A stretch of 40,659 nucleotides of DNA from Prevotella sp. (GTDB lineage: Bacteria > Bacteroidota > Bacteroidia > Bacteroidales > Bacteroidaceae). The DNA lies in the NCBI GenBank assembly GCA_017474485.1, contig JAFVHO010000101.1:1-40659 (forward strand), written 5' to 3'. The position numbers and the translations under genes were made by a program. The notes beneath the pieces are model-generated. The model had not been told where the DNA came from, did not search any database, and saw only the letters and a program-made list of their open reading frames with translations. Below are positions 25,610-33,091 of this stretch, one piece after another (position 1 is the first letter of the stretch; the number at the start of each line of letters is the position of its first letter).

Positions 25610-25632
25610 CGTCATCTCGAAATAACGTCATC
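25610..25632. repeat. Octamer repeat in the fkp-GSCFA spacer
   Basis: CGTCATCT and CGAAATAA, followed by CGTCATC, run up to the ATG at 25633. Two units nearly match those in the exbD-exbD spacer (12758-12773), and the end against the next start codon is the same. Confidence 0.6.
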
Positions 25633-26484
25633 ATGGATTTTAGAACTGTTGTTGATATCCCCAAGCCTGCTTTCGAGATTGCTCCCTGCGAAGACATCCT
25701 CTTCGTGGGCTCCTGCTTTGCCTACAACATCGGCCTGCGTTTCAAGGATGAGGGCTTTCCCGTCGTCGTTAACCCCTTTGGCACAATGTACAATCCTGCT
25801 TCCATCCTGCACACCCTCCAGCGTCTATTGTTAGGTGAGGTTGTGCCTCGTACCGTCTTCCTCACCCTCGGCACCAACCACGTCTACCGACTTAAGGAAA
25901 CAGGTGAAATAGTCGATAACTGCGAGAAACGCCCTGCTGCCCTATTTCAGGAGGAAGAACTCACCGTCGACAAATGTGCCGACTATCTCCAGCAGGCTAT
26001 CACCCTTCTGCGTCAGGTGAACCCCGATGTTCATATTGTCCTGACCGTCAGCCCTATCCGCTATCGCAAATATGGTTATCATGGTTCGCAATTGTCGAAG
26101 GGCACCCTTCTCCTCGCTGTAAATACTGTTGTCGGCGGTTTTGCCGCAGGCTTTCCTGTCACTACTCCCAAAGCGTTAGCTGCGGGGCCCGTCTCCTACT
26201 TCCCCGCTTATGAAATCGTGAACGATGAGCTTCGCGACTATCGCTTCTATGCTTCCGACATGCTGCACCCATCCGAACAGACCGTTGACTACATCTGGGA
26301 ACGCTTGGTTGACACGTACTTCTCCCCTGAAGCCAAAGCCTTCCTCGAGGAATGGCGCCCTCTGAAACTGGCTCTGGCTCATAAACCCTTTAATCCCGAT
26401 GCCCCAGAGTATCAGGCTTTCATGGATAAAACAATGTTAAAAGTTGAGGAAATACGGAGAAAATATAGTAATTTTGCACTATGA
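25633..26484 (+). CDS. GSCFA-domain protein (SGNH-like hydrolase or acyltransferase fold)
   Basis: The 283-residue protein has the defining motif DILFVGSCFAYNIG near residue 24 and the second block VVVNPFGTMYNPAS. A VHIVLTVSPIRYRKYG segment and, late in the protein, SDMLHPSEQTVDYIWERL follow. The Ser of GSCFA and the Asp/His of DMLH fit an SGNH-type catalytic set. Members are uncharacterised; deacylation or O-acetyl handling of a cell-wall or surface glycan is plausible. The stop overlaps the start of murF-alr in ATGA, and there is no signal peptide, so it acts in the cytoplasm. Confidence 0.88.
   Translation: MDFRTVVDIPKPAFEIAPCEDILFVGSCFAYNIGLRFKDEGFPVVVNPFGTMYNPASILHTLQRLLLGEVVPRTVFLTLGTNHVYRLKETGEIVDNCEKRPAALFQEEELTVDKCADYLQQAITLLRQVNPDVHIVLTVSPIRYRKYGYHGSQLSKGTLLLAVNTVVGGFAAGFPVTTPKALAAGPVSYFPAYEIVNDELRDYRFYASDMLHPSEQTVDYIWERLVDTYFSPEAKAFLEEWRPLKLALAHKPFNPDAPEYQAFMDKTMLKVEEIRRKYSNFAL
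26469..26477 (+). promoter_or_regulatory. Possible internal -7 box before murF-alr
   Basis: TAATTTTGC inside the end of the GSCFA gene fits TAnnTTTGC. Transcription from it would start at or next to ATG 26481, giving a leaderless message. It may let the essential murF-alr be transcribed apart from the operon, but could be chance. Confidence 0.4.
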
Positions 26485-28976
26485 ATTACAACATCGAGAA
26501 AATTACAACGCTCATAGGAGCGCGACGTATCGGCAATGCCGATGCACAGATAGGATGGCTGTTGACTGACAGCCGCTCCCTTTGTTTCCCTGAGGAAACG
26601 CTGTTCTTTGCTCTGAAAACGCAGCGCAACGACGGCCACCGCTATATTCAGGACTTATATCGTCGTGGCGTCCGCAACTTCGTGGTCACCACTATTCCCG
26701 CAGCGTCAGCTGCGGGTCTATACCCCGATGCCAACTTCCTTGTTGTTCCCTCACCTTTGGCGGCCCTCCAGCGCTTAGCTGAGCGCCATCGTGATGAGTT
26801 TGATATTCCCATTGTCGGTATTACAGGTTCGAATGGTAAGACGATGGTTAAGGAGTGGCTTTACCAGTTGCTTTCGCCCCAGTTTTCGGTAACGCGTTCG
26901 CCCAAGAGCTTCAACTCGCAGATTGGTGTACCCCTATCGGTATGGCTTCTCAATGAACAGACGGAGATTGGCCTCTTTGAGGCGGGTATCAGTCAGATGG
27001 ATGAGATGGAGGCTTTGCACGACATCATCCAACCTACTATTGGTGTGCTGACTTCGTTAGGTACGGCTCATCAGGAGAATTTCCGTTCGCTGGAAGAGAA
27101 GTGTATGGAAAAAATGCGTCTCTTCGACGGTGCTAAGGTCCTTGCCTATAACAGTGACGACGACATCGTCTCGCGTTGTATTCGTCGTAGTGGTTTCAAG
27201 GGCGAGAAAATAGGGTGGAGTAGGGAGAATATCTCTGCACCATTATATATTTCAAAAGTAAATGGTGCTAAGGTGTCTTATATATATAAAGGTACGCGAG
27301 CCTGCTATGAGATTCCTTTCTACGACGAAGCTTCGTTGCAGTGCTCTTTTGCCTGTGCCGCCATCGCTTTGTACTTGGGTGTGACACCTGACCAACTGGC
27401 TGAACGCATGCCTCAGTTGGAACCTGTGGCCATGCGCTTGGAGGTCAAGGAAGGCCAGCATGGTTGTACGCTCATCAACGACTCGTATAATAGTGACATC
27501 AATTCTTTGGATATTGCACTCGACTTCATGTCACGTCGTGCTAATGCTGCCACTATGACTAGCGGTTCAGCTGCTGGAATCTCTACCACTTTAATTCTTA
27601 GCGATATCTTCCAGAGTGGTAAGACGGATGCCGACCTCTATGCTGAAGTCAATGCCCTCTGCATGAAGCGTGGCATCAACAAACTGATAGGCATCGGAAC
27701 TCACATTGCATCACAACGTTCAACGTTCAACGTTCCGCATTCAACGTTCTTTGCCACCACCGATGCCTTCCTGCATAGCGAACAGTTCCGCTCGCTCCAT
27801 GACGAGGTTATCCTCATTAAGGGTGCGCGTCCTTTCGGTTTTGATCGCATTACCGAACAGTTGGAACAAAAGGTTCACGAGACCATTTTGGAGGTCAACC
27901 TCAACGCATTGGTCGACAATTTGAACTTCTATCGTTCCTTCCTGAAACCTGAGACGAAATTGGTTTGCATGGTCAAAGCCGATGCCTATGGTGCCGGAGC
28001 CGTCGAGGTTGCCAAGACGTTGCAGGAACATCGTGTCGATTATCTCGCTGTGGCTGTAGCCGACGAAGGTGTCACCCTGCGTCACAACGGTATCACGCAG
28101 AACATCATGATTATGAATCCTGAAATGACGGCTTTCAAAACCATGTTCGACTACGATCTGGAACCTGAGGTATATTCCTTCCGACTGATGGATGCCCTTA
28201 TTCATGCCGCTGAACAGCAGGGTATCACAGGCTGGCCTGTACATATCAAATTAGATACGGGCATGCACCGTCTGGGCTTCGACCCTGAGAAGGACATCGA
28301 CGAGGTCATCCGTCGCCTCAAAGGCCAGAACGCCATCATTCCACGTTCGGTATTCTCACATTTCGTGGGTTCCGACAGCGACGACTTCGACAATTTCTCG
28401 ACTATGCAGTTCCAGAAGTTCGACGTAGCCAGCCAAAAACTCCAGGCAGCCTTTAAGCACAAGATCTTGCGCCACATGGACAACAGTGCTGCTATCCAGC
28501 ATTTCCCCGAACGTCAGCTCGATATGTGTCGACTCGGTCTCGGTCTTTATGGTTACGATCCCCGTGCCGCTTCTGCACCCCTGCACCCCGTCTCAACTCT
28601 CAAAACGACGATTCTCCAACTTCGCAGCGTCCCCAAGGACGAAACGGTAGGCTACAGTCGCAAGGGTGTGTTGACGCGTGACAGCCTTATTGCCGCCATC
28701 CCTATCGGCTATGCTGACGGCTTGAACCGCCATCTGGGGCGTGGCGCCTGTTACTGTCTGGTCAATGGTCAGAAGGCACCCTATGTAGGCAATATCTGTA
28801 TGGATGTGGCAATGATTGATGTGACAGACATTCCCAACGTCAACGAGGGTGATACGGTCGAAATTTTCGGAGAGCATCTGCCTGCCTCAGTACTGAGCGA
28901 TGTGCTCCAGACTATTCCCTATGAAGTGCTTACCAGCGTCTCGAATCGCGTTAAAAAGGTCTATTTCCAAGACTAA
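26481..28976 (+). CDS. Bifunctional UDP-MurNAc-tripeptide:D-Ala-D-Ala ligase / alanine racemase
   Basis: The 831-residue fusion begins with a MurF part (about 1-455). This has the ATP loop VGITGSNGKTMVKEW near residue 113, then FEAGISQMDEM and INDSYNSDINSLDIALDFM. The alanine racemase part (about 462-831) has VCMVKADAYGAGAVEV with the PLP Lys499, KLDTGMHRLGF, the catalytic Tyr loop ETVGYSRKG and the C-terminal VGNICMDVAMIDV. It makes D-Ala and then adds D-Ala-D-Ala to the peptidoglycan precursor in the cytoplasm. MurF-Alr fusions are known in Bacteroidota. A heptamer array at residues about 412-423 encodes STFNVPHSTFF near the end of the MurF part. All key residues remain. Confidence 0.96.
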   Translation: MNYNIEKITTLIGARRIGNADAQIGWLLTDSRSLCFPEETLFFALKTQRNDGHRYIQDLYRRGVRNFVVTTIPAASAAGLYPDANFLVVPSPLAALQRLAERHRDEFDIPIVGITGSNGKTMVKEWLYQLLSPQFSVTRSPKSFNSQIGVPLSVWLLNEQTEIGLFEAGISQMDEMEALHDIIQPTIGVLTSLGTAHQENFRSLEEKCMEKMRLFDGAKVLAYNSDDDIVSRCIRRSGFKGEKIGWSRENISAPLYISKVNGAKVSYIYKGTRACYEIPFYDEASLQCSFACAAIALYLGVTPDQLAERMPQLEPVAMRLEVKEGQHGCTLINDSYNSDINSLDIALDFMSRRANAATMTSGSAAGISTTLILSDIFQSGKTDADLYAEVNALCMKRGINKLIGIGTHIASQRSTFNVPHSTFFATTDAFLHSEQFRSLHDEVILIKGARPFGFDRITEQLEQKVHETILEVNLNALVDNLNFYRSFLKPETKLVCMVKADAYGAGAVEVAKTLQEHRVDYLAVAVADEGVTLRHNGITQNIMIMNPEMTAFKTMFDYDLEPEVYSFRLMDALIHAAEQQGITGWPVHIKLDTGMHRLGFDPEKDIDEVIRRLKGQNAIIPRSVFSHFVGSDSDDFDNFSTMQFQKFDVASQKLQAAFKHKILRHMDNSAAIQHFPERQLDMCRLGLGLYGYDPRAASAPLHPVSTLKTTILQLRSVPKDETVGYSRKGVLTRDSLIAAIPIGYADGLNRHLGRGACYCLVNGQKAPYVGNICMDVAMIDVTDIPNVNEGDTVEIFGEHLPASVLSDVLQTIPYEVLTSVSNRVKKVYFQD
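27714..27748. repeat. (CAACGTT)n heptamer array inside murF-alr
   Basis: Four CAACGTT units and one diverged unit, CCGCATT (fourth), span 35 nt. Each unit contains the palindrome AACGTT. The array encodes QRSTFNVPHSTFF in the MurF C-terminal domain without breaking the frame. Confidence 0.85.
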
Positions 28977-29035
28977 TTATGGTTGTAGGTTTTGCCGTCG
29001 ACACAACGAATGAAAACGTTTTAGTAAGAAAAATC

Positions 29036-29067
29036 AGCGAAAGATGCACGTCTTTCGCTCTTTTTTT
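29036..29067 (+). terminator. Rho-independent terminator after murF-alr
   Basis: AGCGAAAGA (29036-29044) pairs perfectly with TCTTTCGCT (29051-29059) around a 6-nt loop, followed by CTTTTTTT. The T-tract runs straight into the next promoter. Confidence 0.85.
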
Positions 29068-29069
29068 AT

Positions 29070-29078
29070 TACCTTTGC
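29070..29078 (+). promoter_or_regulatory. -7 box for the uronate operon
   Basis: TACCTTTGC is an exact match 46 nt upstream of ATG 29124. The upstream promoter region overlaps the terminator hairpin at 29036-29067, so folding and initiation share the same DNA. Confidence 0.75.
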
Positions 29079-29123
29079 AAGCAAATAGGCTAAAACGAAC
29101 AAGAAATATCGATATTTTAAACA

Positions 29124-30497
29124 ATGGAACAAGTCTTTAGTTACATCATCAGCTTGGGTGCATCGGTCATGATGCCCATTCTGTTTACCATCATCGGCCT
29201 TTGTATAGGCCTGAAATTCGGTCGTTCCCTCAAGTCGGGCCTCTACGTGGGCGTCGGTTTCGTGGGCTTGGGCATTGTTACTGCCCTGTTGACCACTAAC
29301 TTCGGAGGACCGCTGTCTGATATCTCCCAGCTCTACGACCTCCAGCTTAAGGTGTTTGACATGGGATGGCCCGCAGCAGCCGCTGTAGCCTACAATACCG
29401 CTGTCGGTGCCCTGATTATTCCCATTTGTCTGGGTGTCAACTTTCTGTTGCTCATTACAGGCTGTACACGTACCGTCAACATCGACTTATGGAACTATTG
29501 GCACTTCGCCTTCATCGGTGCCGTGGCCTATTTCGTCATGGATCAGTCGCTGGCTTGGGGCTATTTTGCTGCTATTGTATGCTACATCATCACACTGGTC
29601 ATGGCTGACCTCACTGCCGACAAGTTCCAGGAGTACTATCCTGAGTGGCAGGGCATTTCTATTCCTCAGCCCTTCTGTCAGAGTTTTGTACCTTTTGCCC
29701 TCATCATTGGCAAGGCACTTGATAAGATTCCTGGTTTCGATAAGCTGAACATAGATGCCGAGGGCATGAAGAAGAAGTTCGGTGTCATGGGCGAACCGCT
29801 CATCCTGGGTGTTATCGTAGGTGCCCTGATTGGTGTCCTGGCCCAACTCGACATCAAGAAGGTACTGTTCTTGGGTGTCACGATGGGTGCCGTTATGGAA
29901 CTGATTCCCCGTATCACGTCGCTGTTCATCGAGGGTTTGAAGCCTATTGCCGAGAAGACGCAGGAAGTCGTCAAGCAGAAATTCAATGGTAAGAAGATAT
30001 ATATTGGTATGTCACCTGCCGTCGTCATTGGTCATCCCACGACGCTTGTTGTCTCGCTGTTGCTCATCCCTGTAGCTCTCGGCCTTGCCGTTGTGCTGCC
30101 TGGCAACCAGTTCCTGCCTTTGGCCTCACTGGCAGGCATGTTCTACCTCTTTCCCGTGGTACTGCCGTTCACCAAAGGTAATGTCGTTAAGACTTTCATT
30201 ATAGGACTTGTTGCCCTTGCCGTTGGCCTCTATTTCGTTACTGATATGGCCCCAGCCTTCACGCAGGCTGCCCACACAGTCTTCGAGCAGACGGGTGACA
30301 AGGCTGCCGACATTCCCGCAGGCTTCGAAGGTGGTGCCCTCGATTTTGCCTCGTCACTCTTTGGCTGGGTCATCTACAAGTGCGTAGCCTACCTGCAGTG
30401 GATTGGTGCTGGCATCCTGACGCTCATCACCATTGGCATGGTGGTGTGGAACCGTATGCGTATCGCTAAGGAAAGTAAGACCGTGAAATCCGAGTAA
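29124..30497 (+). CDS. Orphan GatC-like PTS EIIC-family transporter
   Basis: The 457-residue polytopic protein has about 11 helices. It has features of the galactitol EIIC family: FGRSLKSGLYVGVGFVGLGIV near the N-terminus, AVAYNTAVGALIIP, and VIGHPTTLVVSLLLIP near residue 305. In true PTS systems EIIC passes a sugar while EIIB phosphorylates it. No EIIA, EIIB, HPr or EI gene is present here, and most Bacteroidota lack a sugar PTS, so it probably works as a simple carrier. It is the first gene of an operon with KduI and an ExuT-like transporter, which points to an uronate or a related sugar acid or polyol as substrate. That is inference. Confidence 0.88.
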   Translation: MEQVFSYIISLGASVMMPILFTIIGLCIGLKFGRSLKSGLYVGVGFVGLGIVTALLTTNFGGPLSDISQLYDLQLKVFDMGWPAAAAVAYNTAVGALIIPICLGVNFLLLITGCTRTVNIDLWNYWHFAFIGAVAYFVMDQSLAWGYFAAIVCYIITLVMADLTADKFQEYYPEWQGISIPQPFCQSFVPFALIIGKALDKIPGFDKLNIDAEGMKKKFGVMGEPLILGVIVGALIGVLAQLDIKKVLFLGVTMGAVMELIPRITSLFIEGLKPIAEKTQEVVKQKFNGKKIYIGMSPAVVIGHPTTLVVSLLLIPVALGLAVVLPGNQFLPLASLAGMFYLFPVVLPFTKGNVVKTFIIGLVALAVGLYFVTDMAPAFTQAAHTVFEQTGDKAADIPAGFEGGALDFASSLFGWVIYKCVAYLQWIGAGILTLITIGMVVWNRMRIAKESKTVKSE

Positions 30498-30528
30498 TCC
30501 GTGCTAAATCATTTAAAATACAATAACA

Positions 30529-31503
30529 ATGAAAAAATCATTTCTTTTATTACTGTTTATGGGCACTATGACCAGTGGCTTTGCCCAGCAGAAAGTAAAC
30601 TTCCAGACGGCCTGCCATCCTGAGGACGTGAAGCACTACGACACGAAGACTCTTCGTGAGCGCTTTGTCATGGAAAAAGTGATGGTAGCCGACGAGATTA
30701 ACCTGACTTATTCGCACTACGACCGCTTCATCTTCGGTGGCGCGATGCCTGTCAACAAGACCCTGAAGCTTGAGAACTTCCGTGATCTGGGTCTCGACGT
30801 AGATCCTGGCATCAAGGACAAGTATTTCCTCTACAATCGCGAGTTGGGTGTTGTCAACTGCGGTCAGGGCGACGGTGTGGTCATCGTCGATGGTAAGGAG
30901 TATGCTCTTGCTCCCAAAGAGGCTCTCTATATTGGTCGTGGACATGTTGACAAGAACAAGGACGTCAACAAGGAGGTGCTGTTCCGTTCGAAGGACGCCT
31001 CGAAGCCTGCTAAGTTCTATCTGAACTCAGCAACAGCCCATAAGCACTATAAGACTCAGTGGATTACCCTTGATGGTCGTAAGGGTTCGCTGAAGGCTGC
31101 CGTTTGGGGACCCGTAGGCTCTTTGGAGGAGTGCAACAACCGTACCGTTTACAAACTCATTGTCAATGACGTGTTGGAAGAGGGCCCTTGCCAGCTCCAA
31201 CTTGGTCTGACACAGCTCAATCCTGGTGCTGCCTGGAATACGATGCCGCCCCATCTGCATGGTCGTCGCATCGAAGCTTACTATTACTTCAATCTGCCTC
31301 AGGATCAGACCATTGCCCACATCATGGGTCAGCCTGATGAGAGCCGCGTCGTATGGTTGCACAACGAGCAGGCCATCATGTCGCCCGAGTGGTCCATCCA
31401 CGCTGCTGCCGGCACTTACTACTATACCTTCATCTGGGGTATGGCTGGCGAAAACCTGTATTATAACGACAAGGACAATATTCCCGTCATTGATATCAAA
31501 TAA
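30529..31503 (+). CDS. kduI: 5-dehydro-4-deoxy-D-glucuronate isomerase (KduI) with a signal peptide
   Basis: The 324-residue protein matches KduI over its length from about residue 30. The zinc ligands fall as HLH (His242, His244), Glu249 in RRIEAYYYF and His291 in [13 protein letters not shown]. Their spacing equals that of E. coli KduI (His196 to His245). KduI isomerises 5-dehydro-4-deoxy-glucuronate, released from unsaturated uronic acids by lyases, to the KduD substrate. Unusually it starts with a signal peptide, [17 protein letters not shown], so it should act in the periplasm. The family is normally cytosolic and about 278 residues long. The gap to the MFS gene is 14 nt. Confidence 0.93.
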   Translation: MKKSFLLLLFMGTMTSGFAQQKVNFQTACHPEDVKHYDTKTLRERFVMEKVMVADEINLTYSHYDRFIFGGAMPVNKTLKLENFRDLGLDVDPGIKDKYFLYNRELGVVNCGQGDGVVIVDGKEYALAPKEALYIGRGHVDKNKDVNKEVLFRSKDASKPAKFYLNSATAHKHYKTQWITLDGRKGSLKAAVWGPVGSLEECNNRTVYKLIVNDVLEEGPCQLQLGLTQLNPGAAWNTMPPHLHGRRIEAYYYFNLPQDQTIAHIMGQPDESRVVWLHNEQAIMSPEWSIHAAAGTYYYTFIWGMAGENLYYNDKDNIPVIDIK

Positions 31504-31517
31504 CAACAACAATATCT

Positions 31518-32969
31518 ATGAGTGCAGTTCAAACTACCAAGATGTCCAATTTCCGTTGGGTCATCTGTGCGTTGCTCTTCCTGGCAACCACCATTAACTA
31601 CATGGACCGTCAGGTCCTGTCACTAACTTGGAAGGACTTTATTGCTCCAGAGTTCCACTGGACCGATGGCGATTATGGTACCATTACTGGTATGTTCTCG
31701 CTGTTCTATGCTATTGCCAACCTCTTCGCTGGTAAGTTCATCGACTGGATGGGCACCAAGAAGGGTTACCTCATCGCTATTTTCGTATGGTCATTGGGTG
31801 CCGTTCTCCACGCTGGTTGCGGCTGGGTGGCTATGACTGTCGAGGGCTATGACTCAGTGGCTCAGTTAGGTCAACTTACGGGTGATGCCGCTGTGGCCAT
31901 TGCTACCATCTCCGTTTGGCTCTTCCTCTCTTGCCGTCTGATTCTCGCTGTTGGTGAGGCTGGTAACTTCCCTGCTGCCATCAAGGCTACGGCTGAGTAC
32001 TTCCCCAAGAAGGACCGTGCCTTCTCTACCTCCATCTTCAATAGCGGTGCCTCCGTTGGTGCGTTGGCTGCGCCTGCTACGATTCCCCTCTTGGCTCGTG
32101 CCTGGGGTTGGGAGATGGCATTCATCATCATTGGTGCCTTAGGTTTCATCTGGATGGGCCTGTGGACATGGCTTTACGACAAACCCGCTAAGAATTCGCG
32201 TGTCAATCAGGCTGAGCTCAACTACATTGAGCAAGACAATGATATTGCTGAGTCGCAGAATCGCGACAACATGAAGGAGGAGAAGACCATTCCGTTCTTC
32301 AAGTGCTTTACCTACAAGCAGACGTGGTCGTTCCTCGTTGGTAAGTTCATGACTGATGGTGTGTGGTGGTTCTTCCTGTTCTGGGCACCTGCTTATTTCA
32401 GCGACCAGTATGGCTATACCTCCGACTCTACTATGGGTATCCTGCTTATCTTCACGCTCTATGCCATCGTGACCATCCTGTCCATTGGTGGTGGCTATCT
32501 GCCTACCTATTTTGTCGACAAGAAGGGCATGAATCCCTATCTAGGCCGCATGCGTGCTATGTTTATCTTCGCCTGCTTCCCCGTTTTGGGTCTGTTTGCG
32601 CAGCCTATGGGTGCCTATAGCGCTTGGTGGCCTGCCATTCTGATTGGTCTGCTGGGTGCTGGTCATCAGGCTTGGAGTGCTAACCTCTTCTCGACCATTG
32701 GTGACATGTTCCCCAAGTCTACCATTGGTACCATTGTTGGTTTGGGTACGATGGCTGGCGGTATCGGCTCTATGTCCATCAACCTCGGCTCTGGCCGCTT
32801 CTTCGATTGGGCTGCTGCTCAGGGCAGTGCCTTCCAGTTCTTTGGTTTCGAGGGTAAGCCCGCTGCCTATATGGTTGTGTTCTGCATCTGTGCCGTAGCC
32901 TACCTCATCGGCTGGTGCATCATGAAGGCCCTTGTACCTAAGTACAAGCCCATCGAACTCGAGGACTAA
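31518..32969 (+). CDS. MFS hexuronate transporter, ExuT-like
   Basis: The 483-residue protein has the 12-helix MFS layout. Family signatures are ATTINYMDRQVLSLTWKDF in helix 1 and the loop GKFIDWMGTKKGYLIAIF. Helices 4-5 contain LILAVGEAGNFPAAIKATAEYFPKKDRAF, a region shared with anion:cation symporter members such as ExuT. It likely moves a hexuronate or the deoxy-keto product of KduI across the inner membrane with protons. It is the last gene of the operon, which ends in the hairpin at 32985-33034. KduD and a kinase are not in the window. Confidence 0.9.
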   Translation: MSAVQTTKMSNFRWVICALLFLATTINYMDRQVLSLTWKDFIAPEFHWTDGDYGTITGMFSLFYAIANLFAGKFIDWMGTKKGYLIAIFVWSLGAVLHAGCGWVAMTVEGYDSVAQLGQLTGDAAVAIATISVWLFLSCRLILAVGEAGNFPAAIKATAEYFPKKDRAFSTSIFNSGASVGALAAPATIPLLARAWGWEMAFIIIGALGFIWMGLWTWLYDKPAKNSRVNQAELNYIEQDNDIAESQNRDNMKEEKTIPFFKCFTYKQTWSFLVGKFMTDGVWWFFLFWAPAYFSDQYGYTSDSTMGILLIFTLYAIVTILSIGGGYLPTYFVDKKGMNPYLGRMRAMFIFACFPVLGLFAQPMGAYSAWWPAILIGLLGAGHQAWSANLFSTIGDMFPKSTIGTIVGLGTMAGGIGSMSINLGSGRFFDWAAAQGSAFQFFGFEGKPAAYMVVFCICAVAYLIGWCIMKALVPKYKPIELED

Positions 32970-32984
32970 TCGAGATTTCTGCTT

Positions 32985-33034
32985 ATATATGAAGGGGATG
33001 TATCTGTCTTTGGGGTTACATTCTCTTCATATAT
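32985..33034 (+). terminator. Terminator with 18-bp stem after the uronate operon
   Basis: ATATATGAAGGGGATGTA (32985-33002) pairs with 33017-33034 over 18 positions, including two G-T pairs, with a 14-nt loop. A short T-rich stretch follows. It ends the ExuT-like unit before the LRR gene. Confidence 0.8.
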
Positions 33035-33091
33035 TCTTTCTTAAACTAAACGGACAATGGAAAATATGACAAACTAATCTGGAATAAAAGG

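Noticed and set aside
27741-28244. 167-residue minus-strand ORF within murF-alr
   Set aside because: It is a shadow of the plus-strand gene, with no protein-like motifs or start signals. Other long antisense ORFs, such as 4508-5008 and 12333-12716, were rejected for the same reason.
29124-30497. Complete PTS sugar import system
   Set aside because: No EIIA, EIIB, HPr or EI is encoded nearby; only an EIIC-like protein is present.
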